From Ruminococcus flavefaciens (GTDB lineage: Bacteria > Bacillota > Clostridia > Oscillospirales > Ruminococcaceae), in assembly GCF_900143025.1 (NCBI RefSeq), contig NZ_FRCT01000024.1, positions 898 through 35,859 of the forward strand: a DNA stretch of 34,962 bases, in the 5' to 3' direction. Numbering within the stretch: position 1 is the first letter of the stretch; each line of letters starts with the position of its first letter. This document shows positions 24,000 to 33,805 of the stretch, in pieces. Both the position numbers and the translations under genes were made by a program. Under the pieces are notes generated by a model. The model was not told where the DNA came from. It did not search any database and worked only from the letters and a program-made list of their open reading frames with translations.

Positions 24000-25646
24000 A
24001 TGAGACCTTCACGCATTTCCGCGCTGCTTACAGCGGCTGTTCTTTCATTTTCGCTTATCTCATGCTCTGACAATAACTCAGACATACCAAGAATACAGCG
24101 ATACAGAGACAAGGAAAAGGAATTCAGGATAGGACAGTCCTACGCTATAGATGAGGAGGATATCCCCGATGATATCGAAATATCCGTAGAGCTATGTGAT
24201 ATTTCGGAGATCGAGGAAAAAGTGCAGCTTCTCATAGATCATATTGACGATGAGAAAGAAAATTCTGTCATCAAGAATGATATACAAAGTCTGCTGAATA
24301 TGTACGATAAGCTTTATGAGGCTCATACCAATATGGAGGTAGTTTTTTACAGCAACTACACCGACAAGGCTTTAGAAAGCGAATACAATAAGTTTTATCG
24401 TTCGGCTTACGTTGCCGAGGACCTGATCGCCCACGGTTTCATATACGGCTACAGCAACAGCAAGTACCATGAGCTTTTTGAAGGACTTGTGGACAAGGAT
24501 GATCTTAGCGAGCACGAAGGCGAATACGACCTTGAAGATGCACGTATCGAGTCGGAAGCCAGCTTTGAGGACAGAACAGAGGCTATGAGCGCTTATTACG
24601 ATGTTAAAAGCAATGACAGTCTTTCAGGCAAGGAAAAGGATCTTGAATGTGCAAAGATACTCCTTGATCTGCTGGAGGATTATGATACGGATTTGCTGTA
24701 TTCTCAGTACGACAGAGACTATACAGGCGATGAGATAATCGCACTCAGCAAGTCTGTAAAGTCTGAGCTTATCCCCGTTTACGACAAGCTTATGGACGCA
24801 TATTTCGCCACTCCTTCATGGACAGCTTCATATGACGCAGGAAAAAATGCCGATCCCTTTAAGGTGATACGTGAATATGCTCCCCTGCTTTCTGAGGATA
24901 TAGCCAAAAGTGCGGATATCATATGCAATGAAAAGCTCTACAGCATATGCGACAATGACGAAGCCTATCCCGGAGCATTTACCGATGATCTGCCTGCTCA
25001 AAAAAAAGCAAGGGTATTCATCGGTAACGTGGGCGAAGAAAGCGAGCTTAGCTCGGCTATACACGAATTTGGTCACTTCCACGCCTGTCTGTATGACGAT
25101 ACACCTGCCTATCTCTTTAAGAATAACATGGATATAGCAGAGATACAGTCACAGGGACTGGAGCTTCTCTTTATGCAGTTCTATGACGATATCTACGGAG
25201 ATGCCGGCGACTCGAAAAAGATCGAGAAAGTGCTTGATCTTCTTGACTCGGTAATATGCGGCTTCTTTATCGGTGAATTTGAATATACTGTCGTTAAGAA
25301 CAAAGATGATATGACTCCTCAGGAGGTAGTTGATCTTTTCAAAAGCCTTGCATTGGAATACGATTCCTTATATAATCTCCATGATATCCCCCATTTATTT
25401 GAGAGTCCCGGATACTATATAAGCTATGCGACCTCCTCACTTGCCGCTTTTGACATATTTGAGGATTATCAGAAAAACCCCAAAAACGCTCTTGAACAAT
25501 ACGAAAAAATAGCAAAGACCTCATATAACTCAGGTGAATTCACATTCAAAATGGCTCTGAAAAAATGCGGCTTCAGCGACGTTCTCTCTAAGGATTATAT
25601 CTCAGGACTTGCAAAACAGCTTACAGATTACGCAGAAAGCTTCTGA
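24000..25646 (+). CDS. M3-like zinc metallopeptidase lipoprotein
   Basis: A 548-residue lipoprotein; lipobox LISC puts Cys at residue ~22. The zinc site is HEFGH (His355, Glu356, His359), followed 26 residues later by Glu381 in DIAEIQSQGLEL, which parallels the FVExPSQxxE motif of M3 oligopeptidases (thimet, PepF). The rest is mostly acidic and helical. M3 enzymes cut short peptides and are normally cytosolic, so lipid anchoring on the outside is unusual. The gene starts 17 bp after the HAD gene with AAAGGAG, and may therefore be the last gene of the rib transcript. No pathway link with riboflavin is obvious. A terminator follows at 25745-25775. Confidence 0.82.
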   Translation: MRPSRISALLTAAVLSFSLISCSDNNSDIPRIQRYRDKEKEFRIGQSYAIDEEDIPDDIEISVELCDISEIEEKVQLLIDHIDDEKENSVIKNDIQSLLNMYDKLYEAHTNMEVVFYSNYTDKALESEYNKFYRSAYVAEDLIAHGFIYGYSNSKYHELFEGLVDKDDLSEHEGEYDLEDARIESEASFEDRTEAMSAYYDVKSNDSLSGKEKDLECAKILLDLLEDYDTDLLYSQYDRDYTGDEIIALSKSVKSELIPVYDKLMDAYFATPSWTASYDAGKNADPFKVIREYAPLLSEDIAKSADIICNEKLYSICDNDEAYPGAFTDDLPAQKKARVFIGNVGEESELSSAIHEFGHFHACLYDDTPAYLFKNNMDIAEIQSQGLELLFMQFYDDIYGDAGDSKKIEKVLDLLDSVICGFFIGEFEYTVVKNKDDMTPQEVVDLFKSLALEYDSLYNLHDIPHLFESPGYYISYATSSLAAFDIFEDYQKNPKNALEQYEKIAKTSYNSGEFTFKMALKKCGFSDVLSKDYISGLAKQLTDYAESF

Positions 25647-25744
25647 GTTTTTCGGTACTGTATCAAGGTCAGCATGAAAAAACGCTTTTCTATAATAGTA
25701 CAAAAAACAGAACGTTGAAAACAGCGTTCCGCACAAAGATACAA

Positions 25745-25775
25745 AAAAGGACTGCAATGCAGTCCTTTTGTTTTT
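25745..25775. terminator. Bidirectional terminator between peptidase and ABC genes
   Basis: AAAAGGACTGC (25745-25755), loop AAT, GCAGTCCTTTT (25759-25769), then G and a T-run; the A-run on the other side works for the minus-strand ABC gene. Confidence 0.88.
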
Positions 25776-28761
25776 ATTCAGTTCTGAGTGCTTCGACAGG
25801 ATCTTTTCTTGCCGCAACACCTGACGGTATAAGTCCTGCAATAAGCGTAAGGAACATACTTATCATAACAAGTATCACAGCTCCCGTAACAGGAACGTGA
25901 GCACGAAGTGTATCAAGACTCGTTACCTTGTGTATGATAGCGTTTATAGGTATGGTGAGAAGTACTGATACTCCTATACCTATAAGACCTGCCGCAAGTC
26001 CGACAAGAAGCGTTTCGGCGTTGAATACTGTGCGGACATTGTGCTTTGAAGCACCGATAGCACGAAGTATACCGATCTCTCTTGTACGTTCGAGTACAGA
26101 GATATATGTGATAATTCCGATCATTATGGACGAAACCACAAGCGAAATACCAACAAATGCGATAAGAAGGTATGATATACCGCTTATAATGCCTGTTATT
26201 GACGACATAAGAAGCGCAACCACATCTGTATAGTGGATAACATCAGACTCCTTTGCGCCCTTATTATAGCGCTTGATGGCAGCCGAGATATCGTCCTTGT
26301 CCTCAAAGCTCTTTGCGAACAGTCTTATGCGTGACGGGTCGGACTCGTCTGCAACACCGAGAAGCCTGAGATTATCGTCATAAGTCGATTTTGAGATCTC
26401 CTCGGGAGTGTATTTCTCGAATACAACAGCGTAGTTCTCATCGCTTATAGGAGTTGAATCAAGCATCTTTGCAAGCTCTGCATTTGTAAGCGAACCAAGC
26501 TGTTCCTGAGCCTTCTGTGCGTACTGCTGAGCTATCTGCTCTCTTATGCCCTGCTCGGCATAGCCTTTAAGCTCTTCATCGCTCATAGCCTGAACGAAAG
26601 ATTTTACCTGCTCTGCATCAACGCCAAGCTCTGATGAATACATCTGTGTTATCTGATCTAAGAACTGCTGACGATCAAAGTCCTTCATTGCAACTGCTAC
26701 CTGAGCATCTGTCTGTGCAGGATCGGGCTGTGATACTACAAGGCGGTAGATATCAGCCTTTGTATCCGTATCTGCTTTCCTGATAAATTCCTTTGCTGTT
26801 TCAGCCTTTTCCTTTAAAGTAGGCTCAACATAATCATCAGACATGAACTTTGTACCTGTGATAATGTCGTTTTCTTTATCGGCGATCTGCTTTTTAATAA
26901 GCTCGCTCTCGTTTGTCTTGTTTATAACGTAATCGGTAAGCTGAGCGGTATAGCACATATAGCTCTTCAGCATAGGTGCCTTTACGCCCTCCTTAGGCTG
27001 TATAAAGCCCACTACCTTTATATCTGTTCCTATATCCTCTGCATTGTAGAGGTATTCAAGACCTGTCTTTGTGGCTGTAAGGTCAATGCAGCCCTTTCCT
27101 GCTTCATTGTTCTGATAATACTCACATGGAAGTATCATCTTGAACTTCTTGCCGAGGATATCCTCTATGCTCCACTCTAACTGTCCGTAATCCTTTATTT
27201 CCTCGTTGCCCATAGCAGCCTTTAGCTTTTCAGAAAAGCCCTCCTGATCCTTGAGACCCATTGCGTAGGTTATGATATCGGGGAGCTCGTTATTCTGTGT
27301 CAGAACAACGACTACTTCATCATAGCTCTGAGGCCAGTTACCGTTGACAAGCTCATACTGCTCCTTGACAAGCTCGTTTACAGGCTCGCCGTTTTCACCC
27401 GGGAGAAGCTCCTCCATTACGTTGAGACCGAAAGCCTGCATTTCCATATCAGCCATAGGATTATTCATGGAAGCATCCATGATATCAGACTCTTCCATTC
27501 CCATAGCCTTGCTGTACATATCCATAAAGTCTACCTTGACTATCTCGCCTGAAGGTGACTGTGTGAATATAGGCATCTTTACGTCGTAGGAATAACCGAT
27601 AGCTGTTGCCTTTTCAGCTATTACACTGTCATTTTCGATGAAGGTCTTGAAATCCTTCATGTTATTTATCTGCTTTGCAGCAGTATTGAAGGAATTGAAC
27701 ATATCATATACCTGAGTATTGGCATATACCTTGTCATCATCAAAGTTACGGGCTTCATATTCCTTCTTATTTTTCATAAGAGCCTCTATCATACCCGAGG
27801 TATCAGTGTTCTCGCGCATAATTTCGAGAGGATAGGAAGAAAGCGTCTCCTCCTGTATATTGTCGATATACTCATTGATACCCGTTGCAAGAGAAAGGAT
27901 AAGCGCAATACCGATGATACCGATAGAGCCTGCAAAAGCAGTCAGGAGAGTCCTTCCCTTTTTGGTAAGGAGGTTATTGAGAGAAAGAGAAACCGCAGTA
28001 CCAAAGGACATTGATACTCTCTTTTTCTTCTCCTTGCCTGACTTTTTATCAGCTTTTTTGTCCTTTTTCTTTTCCTTTTTCAGCTCAAAGGGATCACTGT
28101 CGCCTGTGAGCTTACCGTCCTTTATCCTGATTATACGGGTAGCGTACTGGTCTGCAAGCTCAGGGTTATGAGTTACCATGATGACCAGCTTATCCTTTGC
28201 TATCTCTTTAAGGAGCTCCATTACCTGTATAGATGTCTCAGAGTCAAGAGCACCTGTTGGCTCGTCTGCAAGAAGAATATCAGGGTCATTGATAAGAGCA
28301 CGGGCAATAGCCACACGCTGCATCTGTCCGCCCGACATCTGATTAGGCTTCTTGTGTATCTGATCTCCCAGTCCCACCTTTTCGAGAGCTTCCTTTGCAC
28401 GCTTGCGGCGTTCCGACTTTGTAACACCCGAAATAGTAAGTGCAAGCTCAACATTTGAAAGAACTGTCTGGTGCGGTATCAGATTATAGCTCTGAAAAAT
28501 AAATCCTATAGAATGATTTCTGTAAGCGTCCCAGTCTCTGTCCTTATACTCCTTTGTTGATACTCCATTGATTATAAGATCACCTGATGTATAGTGATCG
28601 AGACCTCCGATAATGTTCAGAAGTGTAGTTTTACCGCAGCCGGAATGTCCCAGTATAGCTACAAATTCACTCTCACGGAAGGTCACGCTGACTCCGTTGA
28701 GAGCATTTACAACATTATCACCGACGCCGTATTTTTTTACGATGTCTTTGAGCTGTAACAT
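25774..28761 (-). CDS. MacB-like ABC transporter, fused ATPase and FtsX permease
   Basis: A 995-residue fusion. The N-terminal ATPase (~1-225) has Walker A GHSGCGKT (38-45), Q-loop IFQSYNLIP, signature MSGGQMQR and Walker [13 protein letters not shown], the LolD/MacB type. A Lys-rich linker leads to the first membrane helix (~270-293). A large external region (~295-855) follows, with coiled, Gln/Glu-rich stretches. Three more helices (~860-990) contain the FtsX signature [16 protein letters not shown]. MacB-like pumps use ATP to drive mechanical work outside the cell and export peptides, lipoproteins or antibiotics. There is no outer membrane here, so the role is probably peptide export or bacitracin-type resistance; substrate unknown. 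A consensus promoter lies at 28827-28855 with an adjoining inverted repeat. The gene appears monocistronic. Confidence 0.9.
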   Translation of the reverse strand: MLQLKDIVKKYGVGDNVVNALNGVSVTFRESEFVAILGHSGCGKTTLLNIIGGLDHYTSGDLIINGVSTKEYKDRDWDAYRNHSIGFIFQSYNLIPHQTVLSNVELALTISGVTKSERRKRAKEALEKVGLGDQIHKKPNQMSGGQMQRVAIARALINDPDILLADEPTGALDSETSIQVMELLKEIAKDKLVIMVTHNPELADQYATRIIRIKDGKLTGDSDPFELKKEKKKDKKADKKSGKEKKKRVSMSFGTAVSLSLNNLLTKKGRTLLTAFAGSIGIIGIALILSLATGINEYIDNIQEETLSSYPLEIMRENTDTSGMIEALMKNKKEYEARNFDDDKVYANTQVYDMFNSFNTAAKQINNMKDFKTFIENDSVIAEKATAIGYSYDVKMPIFTQSPSGEIVKVDFMDMYSKAMGMEESDIMDASMNNPMADMEMQAFGLNVMEELLPGENGEPVNELVKEQYELVNGNWPQSYDEVVVVLTQNNELPDIITYAMGLKDQEGFSEKLKAAMGNEEIKDYGQLEWSIEDILGKKFKMILPCEYYQNNEAGKGCIDLTATKTGLEYLYNAEDIGTDIKVVGFIQPKEGVKAPMLKSYMCYTAQLTDYVINKTNESELIKKQIADKENDIITGTKFMSDDYVEPTLKEKAETAKEFIRKADTDTKADIYRLVVSQPDPAQTDAQVAVAMKDFDRQQFLDQITQMYSSELGVDAEQVKSFVQAMSDEELKGYAEQGIREQIAQQYAQKAQEQLGSLTNAELAKMLDSTPISDENYAVVFEKYTPEEISKSTYDDNLRLLGVADESDPSRIRLFAKSFEDKDDISAAIKRYNKGAKESDVIHYTDVVALLMSSITGIISGISYLLIAFVGISLVVSSIMIGIITYISVLERTREIGILRAIGASKHNVRTVFNAETLLVGLAAGLIGIGVSVLLTIPINAIIHKVTSLDTLRAHVPVTGAVILVMISMFLTLIAGLIPSGVAARKDPVEALRTE

Positions 28762-28802
28762 TTAATCTCCCCTTCGTTTATTATTTAACTTTAGATCCCA
28801 TA

Positions 28803-28820
28803 AGTAAATTAAAATTTACT
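28803..28820. promoter_or_regulatory. Inverted repeat at the transcript start of the ABC gene
   Basis: AGTAAATT-AA-AATTTACT (28803-28820), perfect 8-bp arms, begins 7 bp downstream of the -10 box. This is the usual place for a repressor operator; the protein is unknown. Confidence 0.5.
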
Positions 28821-28826
28821 ATATTT

Positions 28827-28855
28827 ATTATAGCACTTTGACGAATAATTGTCAA
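28827..28855 (-). promoter_or_regulatory. Consensus promoter of the ABC gene
   Basis: Minus-strand TTGACA (28855-28850), 17-bp spacer, TATAAT (28832-28827). Confidence 0.87.
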
Positions 28856-28905
28856 TCAGACTGTCATAATTTCACAGTAGCTTCACATAAATTTCACAAA
28901 TAAAT

Positions 28906-28931
28906 AAGGCATTGTTTGTGAACAATGCCTT
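28906..28931 (-). terminator. Terminator of the ppa-prs unit
   Basis: Perfect 11-bp stem AAGGCATTGTT (28906-28916) / AACAATGCCTT (28921-28931), loop TGTG; an AT-rich tail follows on the minus strand. Confidence 0.8.
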
Positions 28932-28944
28932 ATCAGTTAAATTA

Positions 28945-30090
28945 TTATTTCATGCCGTATTTTTTAAGGAGATTATCTATCTTTGTATGTGGATCAATGA
29001 TCTTGCTGATAGATACATCGTGGTTGATCGCTTCAATGAAATATGCGATATACTTGGATACATCTACCTCGTGGAACCAAGGTCTGCTGAGGAGCTCAGG
29101 TGTTCTGTAAGTAAGGTTTGTACCGAATATACCGTCGATAATACCGTCCTCATAAGCCTTGTCGAACTTTTCAAGACCGTTTGTGAAGATAGCATAAGTA
29201 GCGTAAGCGAAAAATCTTCCTGCCTTCTTCTCCTTGAGAGCAGAAGCAACATCGAGCATAGACTCGCCTGATGAGATGATATCATCAGATACGAATACGT
29301 CCTTGCCTTCAACAGGATTACCGAGGTATTCGTGAGCAACGATAGGATTGCGTCCGTTTACGATAGTTGAATAGTCTCTTCTCTTGTAGAACATACCCAT
29401 TTCTACGCCGAGAACTGATGCATAGTACATATTTCTGTTGAGAGCGCCTTCATCAGGGCTTACAACCATAAACTTGTCCTTGTTGAAGCTGATATCCTTG
29501 ATATCCTTGAGCATAGCCTTCAGTACCTGATAGGTAGGCATAACGTTATCAAAGCCCATGAGCGGGATAGCGTTCTGCACTCTTGGGTCGTGAGCATCAA
29601 ATGTAACGATATTTGATACGCCCATAGCCTCAAGCTCCTGAAGTGCGCAGGCACAGTCAAGAGATTCACGATAGCTTCTTCTGTGCTGACGGCCGCCATA
29701 GAGAGTAGGCATAATGACAGTTATGCGGTGAGCCTTACCGCTTGCAGCCTGGATTATTCTTTTAAGATCCTGAAAATGATCGTCAGGGGACATTGCGTTC
29801 TGCATTCCAAAGTAGTCATACTTGATGCTGTAGTTACCTACGTCAATGATAATGAAAAGATCCTTGCCGCGGATAGTTGACTTGATGAGACCCTTGCCGT
29901 CGCCCGATGAAAAACGAGGACACTCGCTCTCTACCAGGAATGAATCAACATTGATACCGCCCTTTCCTGCCCAGTCAACGAGATAATCGTCGATCTTCTT
30001 GCCAAGCTCGGTAACGCTGTTCATAGCGATGATGCCAATAGGGGCAACATTTGAATCACTGCCGAATAAAATTTCACTTGAAGCTGTCAT
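28945..30090 (-). CDS. prs: Ribose-phosphate pyrophosphokinase (PRPP synthetase), long clostridial form
   Basis: A ~381-residue enzyme that turns ribose 5-phosphate and ATP into PRPP for nucleotide, His and Trp synthesis. Visible landmarks are the PTLYGGRQHRR loop, TFDAHDPRVQNAIP, VVSPDEGALNRNMYYA and the PRPP-binding loop VFVSDDIISSGESML, where the common form has DDMIDTGGT. The protein is longer than the ~315-residue textbook form and belongs to a divergent class found in clostridia. The start is uncertain: ATG 30090 has a weak AAAAGG, while GTG 30111 lies 11 nt after a strong AAAGGAG (30124-30129). A CACACGCCTGTGTG hairpin sits between them. ppa lies 72 bp upstream and is probably on the same transcript. 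Confidence 0.9.
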   Translation of the reverse strand: MTASSEILFGSDSNVAPIGIIAMNSVTELGKKIDDYLVDWAGKGGINVDSFLVESECPRFSSGDGKGLIKSTIRGKDLFIIIDVGNYSIKYDYFGMQNAMSPDDHFQDLKRIIQAASGKAHRITVIMPTLYGGRQHRRSYRESLDCACALQELEAMGVSNIVTFDAHDPRVQNAIPLMGFDNVMPTYQVLKAMLKDIKDISFNKDKFMVVSPDEGALNRNMYYASVLGVEMGMFYKRRDYSTIVNGRNPIVAHEYLGNPVEGKDVFVSDDIISSGESMLDVASALKEKKAGRFFAYATYAIFTNGLEKFDKAYEDGIIDGIFGTNLTYRTPELLSRPWFHEVDVSKYIAYFIEAINHDVSISKIIDPHTKIDNLLKKYGMK

Positions 30091-30162
30091 AAAACCTTTT
30101 TTCACACACACAGGCGTGTGATCTCCTTTCGCATTTTAGTCATTTTCGGTCAAGATCGTGCA

Positions 30163-30693
30163 TTACTTGCAGAAATTCTCAATATAGCGTTCGATATCTC
30201 CGCTTATGATAGTTTTTGCAATGTCAACATGATCGACCTCGTTAACGGCTGTTGTTTTGTTTTCAAGTTCCTTGTAAACTGTGAAGAAATGTGTCATTTC
30301 ATCGAAAACGTGCTGTGGAAGCTCTTCGATATCCTTATACATATTATAGTTCGGATCGTCAAACGGTATAGCAATGATCTTGTCATCGCGGTGGCCGTTG
30401 TCAAGCATTCTGATAACTCCGATAGGATAGCATCTCACAAGAGTAAGAGGCATAAGCTGTTCAGAGCAAAGAACCAGAACGTCGAGTGGGTCGTTATCGT
30501 CTGAGTAAGTCCTTGGAATAAAACCGTAGTTTGCAGGATAATGAGTGGAAGTGTAAAGGATACGGTCCATTTTGATAAGACCTGTTTCCTTGTCAAGCTC
30601 ATACTTGATCTTGCTGCCCTTACCGATCTCTATCACAGCAATAAAATCCTCTGGAGTTATTCTTTTCGGACTGATCTTGTGCCAGATATTCAT
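30163..30693 (-). CDS. ppa: Inorganic pyrophosphatase, soluble type I
   Basis: A 176-residue type I enzyme with signature [11 protein letters not shown], substrate-site [11 protein letters not shown], and [19 protein letters not shown]. It hydrolyses pyrophosphate and so pulls biosynthetic reactions forward. The start ATG 30693 has CGGAGGAAA upstream; an upstream in-frame ATG at 30732 lacks one. The gene is followed by prs on the same strand. A promoter is at 30784-30811. Confidence 0.95.
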   Translation of the reverse strand: MNIWHKISPKRITPEDFIAVIEIGKGSKIKYELDKETGLIKMDRILYTSTHYPANYGFIPRTYSDDNDPLDVLVLCSEQLMPLTLVRCYPIGVIRMLDNGHRDDKIIAIPFDDPNYNMYKDIEELPQHVFDEMTHFFTVYKELENKTTAVNEVDHVDIAKTIISGDIERYIENFCK

Positions 30694-30783
30694 AAATTTC
30701 CTCCGCAGCATATCTGTCCGCGCAGTCTGCACGGCATCAGATTATTTTGATAAGCCATTTTATGACGTTATCCCCTACTAATT

Positions 30784-30811
30784 AGTATACCATTTTTTTG
30801 CGATTTGTCAA
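30784..30811 (-). promoter_or_regulatory. Promoter of ppa-prs
   Basis: Minus-strand TTGACA (30811-30806), 16-bp spacer, TATACT (30789-30784). The 30733-31054 gap also holds a T-rich stretch with TTTTCGTC twice (30867-30884) and the GGDEF promoter; no gene was seen. Confidence 0.75.
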
Positions 30812-30979
30812 TATACCGTTCAATTTTCGGCATTTATGATAAATTATCCCAAAATCAGAGCTTTTTTTCGTCTTTTCGTCTTTTTTGGATTTTTGTATGT
30901 TTTTACTATTTTTTTACAACCAGTACAGCAATATTAATAAAAAGTGAATATCAATAATGAATATTATAATAAAAATCTA

Positions 30980-31008
30980 TTGATTTTTCCTAATAATTAT
31001 AGTAAAAT
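30980..31008 (+). promoter_or_regulatory. Promoter of GGDEF gene
   Basis: TTGATT (30980-30985), 17-bp spacer, TAAAAT (31003-31008), about 45 bp before the start codon. Confidence 0.65.
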
Positions 31009-31054
31009 ATATATATGGTTTGTTTTCAGAGACTTTTGAAAGAGAGGGGATAAT

Positions 31055-32983
31055 ATGAGCGGATACAGAATAGCTGTAATTATTGAAGAGATCGGTCAGA
31101 GCTATCAGAGTGAGATCCTTGACGGCATTTCTTCTGCTGCGGAAGAATTCGGGCTCAACGTACTTGCATTCACTTCCTTCAGCGGCGATATGGGAAACGC
31201 TCGCCACGATGTAGGTGAATTCAATATCTTCAATCTCCCCAATTTTGATGAATTCGACGGTGCTATCCTCCTTACAAATACTATTTATTACAAACCTGTT
31301 GGAAATGTTATCCTCGATCGGATAAAAAAAGCAGGCATACCTGCTGTAAGCATAGATAAAGACGTACCGTCGTTTTTTTATATCGGTATTGATAACAAGA
31401 CCGCTATGCGAAAGATAACCGAGCATATGATAAATGTCCACGGTTACAAGCATTTTGCATACATTTCGGGTCCACCGGGCAATACAGAGAGCTCTGACAG
31501 GCTTGCAGGCTTTTCTGCGGTACTTGAAGAGCACAGGCTATCACTAACTGAGGACGCTATTTATTACGGCGATTTCCGTGCGCCTACGGGAAAGCTTGCT
31601 GTCGAGCAATTCATCGAAGTGCTTCCCGAAATGCCCGAAGCTATCATATGCGCAAACGATGTAATGGCTGCATCAGCGATCACGACCCTTGCTTCACACG
31701 GCTACAATGTCCCTGAGGATATTGCCGTTACAGGCTTTGACAATACCTACAACAGCCATAACTATCAGGTGGAGCTCACCTCGGTTGAGCGTCCTCTCGG
31801 ACTTTCCGGCAGACTCGCCTGCAAGATTCTGTATAACCACCTTAACGGACTGTCACAGGAGAGAAGCGTTATACTGAATATGTCCGCCTGCTTCACCGAG
31901 AGCTGCGGCTGCGGACACAATGCGCTTTCAGACGTTTCCGAGCTGAAAAAGCTCAATTACAGCAACTATTCAAACTTTGAAAGTATACAGACATATATGT
32001 CCATACTCAATCGTATATCTACGCAGCTTCTCGCCTGCAACAATTTCGATGAGTATATAGCAACTCTGAAAAGTGCGGCAGAAGAAGTCCGCCTTAATGA
32101 GTTTTATTTCTGTCTCTGTGATGACTGGGACAGCGAAACATCTGTGGATAACCCTATTGCAACTGAAAATGCTGCTGAAAAAGTCCCTACGACTTATACG
32201 GAGGAGGTAATAGTTGCTATCGCCTACGTAAACGGAGAATTCATAGAATGTGGAAATATAAAGTCAAAAGATGTGATACCTCCGGTAGGAAATAAAAGTG
32301 ATGACGGAAAGCTTTACTTCGTGACTCCCCTTCACTTTGGTGAGAGATGTCTCGGATATATGGCTATAAGGAACACCAACCTTGCTATGCAAAATATTAT
32401 GTTCCAATCCTTCTGCATAAATATCTGCAACTCGCTTGAAAATATCCGAAAGCTCATGTGCCTTGAATACGCTGTTGACAGGCTTGGCAAGCTCTATGCG
32501 CAGGATACTTTCTCGGGAATATACAACAGAAACGGCTTTGTTCTGGCAACAGCGGAGCTTTATGATAAGTGCATGAAGGAGCAGAAGGATATAATGCTGA
32601 TGTTCCTCGACCTTGACGGTCTTAAAACTATAAACGACACCTACGGTCACAACACAGGAGATCAGGCGATATGCAATATAGCCGATGTGCTCAGAGCCTC
32701 CTGCACAGATGAGATATTCTGCCGTTTCGGCGGCGATGAATTCATAGTATTTGGTGCAGACTATACCAAAGAAGCCGCAGATGAGCTCACATCAAGGATA
32801 CAAAGCAATATTGAAAGGATAAATAAAAGCGAGATAAATCCGTTCAGGCTCGGAGCAAGTACGGGATTTATCATCGCAACACCCAAAGAGGGAGAGGATA
32901 TTTTCAATTTTGTCACAGAAGCGGATAAGCAGATGTACAAAGAAAAACGCAAGAAAAAGCTCTCCCGCTATTTGAAAGCATAA
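31055..32983 (+). CDS. LacI-type periplasmic-binding-fold sensor fused to GGDEF diguanylate cyclase
   Basis: A 642-residue soluble protein with no signal peptide or membrane helix. Residues ~3-285 match the ligand-binding core of LacI/GalR regulators (IAVIIEEIGQSYQSEILDGI, DGAILLTNT, HFAYISGPPGNTESSDRLAGF, ANDVMAASAI, VTGFDNT), but the DNA-binding helix-turn-helix is absent. A middle region (~300-460) includes a Cys-rich patch (FTESCGCGHN) and a GAF-like domain. The C-terminus (~475-642) is a GGDEF domain with the intact active site RFGGDEFIVFG (Gly559-Phe563) and FLDLDGLKTINDTYGH. It should make cyclic di-GMP in response to a small ligand, probably a sugar. The RxxD inhibitory site before GGDEF is replaced by CTDE, so product inhibition is unlikely. 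It is a single-gene unit; ribosome site AGAGGGGAT. Confidence 0.9.
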   Translation: MSGYRIAVIIEEIGQSYQSEILDGISSAAEEFGLNVLAFTSFSGDMGNARHDVGEFNIFNLPNFDEFDGAILLTNTIYYKPVGNVILDRIKKAGIPAVSIDKDVPSFFYIGIDNKTAMRKITEHMINVHGYKHFAYISGPPGNTESSDRLAGFSAVLEEHRLSLTEDAIYYGDFRAPTGKLAVEQFIEVLPEMPEAIICANDVMAASAITTLASHGYNVPEDIAVTGFDNTYNSHNYQVELTSVERPLGLSGRLACKILYNHLNGLSQERSVILNMSACFTESCGCGHNALSDVSELKKLNYSNYSNFESIQTYMSILNRISTQLLACNNFDEYIATLKSAAEEVRLNEFYFCLCDDWDSETSVDNPIATENAAEKVPTTYTEEVIVAIAYVNGEFIECGNIKSKDVIPPVGNKSDDGKLYFVTPLHFGERCLGYMAIRNTNLAMQNIMFQSFCINICNSLENIRKLMCLEYAVDRLGKLYAQDTFSGIYNRNGFVLATAELYDKCMKEQKDIMLMFLDLDGLKTINDTYGHNTGDQAICNIADVLRASCTDEIFCRFGGDEFIVFGADYTKEAADELTSRIQSNIERINKSEINPFRLGASTGFIIATPKEGEDIFNFVTEADKQMYKEKRKKKLSRYLKA

Positions 32984-32987
32984 AAAA

Positions 32988-33015
32988 ACCGCAGCAGTGC
33001 TGCGGTCATTTTTTT
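32988..33015. terminator. Bidirectional terminator between GGDEF and radical SAM genes
   Basis: ACCGCAG (32988-32994) / CTGCGGT (33000-33006), loop CAGTG, T-run at 33009-33015; A-run at 32982-32988 serves the minus-strand gene. Confidence 0.88.
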
Positions 33016-33769
33016 ATACTGGAGAATACTCCTCAATAAGCTGCAAAATGTCTTTCTCATAGATATTGCCGTTCAAAGCACTGCCGTCACAGCCAATGCA
33101 CAGAGAATGAAGATCATACGGAGACTCCTCATATGGATTGCTTACAGCTTCACCTTCACGGAAATACTCGCCGAAATACTTCAAAGCATTGCCCTCTGGA
33201 AAAATAACATTGCCGTTTCCGATATTGAAGCCTTTGGCGGCGAATTTACCGATCAATTCGGAAGTTATGGCATTGTAAGGATTATCAGCATTTCTGCCAA
33301 CAAGCCATGCAGGACTTATCTCAACGTAAATGCCGTTTTCTCTTAGACAGTGAGCAAAGAATTCAACAGGCTCAAGAGGTATAGTCTCCTGATGAAAAGC
33401 ATCAACGGAAAGAAGAACAGTTTCAGCTCTGCTATCTCTCAGCAAAAGTGCTGTGTCCTTGATTTTGTCCTTATTCTTGCTGAAATAGCCATTTGTAATT
33501 ATATCACACTGTGGTATGCCCAATTCAAAGGCTGTCCTATGTATGGCTGCAACTGTTTCAGGGTAAAGCAGCGGCTCTCCGCCGAATGTCATCAGTGACT
33601 TTATATCGTAAAGTCCGCAGACAGCTTTTACCGTTTTCACAGCTGTGTCGCTGTCAATATGCGGAGAAGCTGATATGTGCTCCCCCTCGCTGCAATGCTT
33701 ACAGCGACCAGTGCAATTCATTGTAACAACAAATTCTATCCTGTCAAGATTTTTTAAATACTCATTCAT
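33014..33769 (-). CDS. Short radical SAM protein
   Basis: A 251-residue radical SAM enzyme with cluster motif CTGRCKHC (Cys19, 23, 26) and the SAM-binding GGEP (TFGGEPLLYPE). The C-terminal part has only one further Cys pair, CIGC, so the full seven-Cys SPASM domain is missing. This size fits activating or peptide-modifying enzymes, but no precursor peptide, activated glycyl-radical partner or maturation gene is near. The reaction cannot be assigned. ATG 33769 has AAAAGGAGC upstream. Its leader (33770-33895) contains a long hairpin. It ends in the terminator shared with the GGDEF gene. Confidence 0.85.
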   Translation of the reverse strand: MNEYLKNLDRIEFVVTMNCTGRCKHCSEGEHISASPHIDSDTAVKTVKAVCGLYDIKSLMTFGGEPLLYPETVAAIHRTAFELGIPQCDIITNGYFSKNKDKIKDTALLLRDSRAETVLLSVDAFHQETIPLEPVEFFAHCLRENGIYVEISPAWLVGRNADNPYNAITSELIGKFAAKGFNIGNGNVIFPEGNALKYFGEYFREGEAVSNPYEESPYDLHSLCIGCDGSALNGNIYEKDILQLIEEYSPV

Positions 33770-33805
33770 AATAACTGCTCCTTTTAAATATAATAATATC
33801 TAAAT

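Noticed and set aside
10327..33769. Cys-repeat lipoprotein as RiPP precursor for the radical SAM enzyme
   Set aside because: The two genes are about 22 kb apart in different transcription units, and the lipoprotein has a lipobox and a large folded domain, unlike a precursor peptide.
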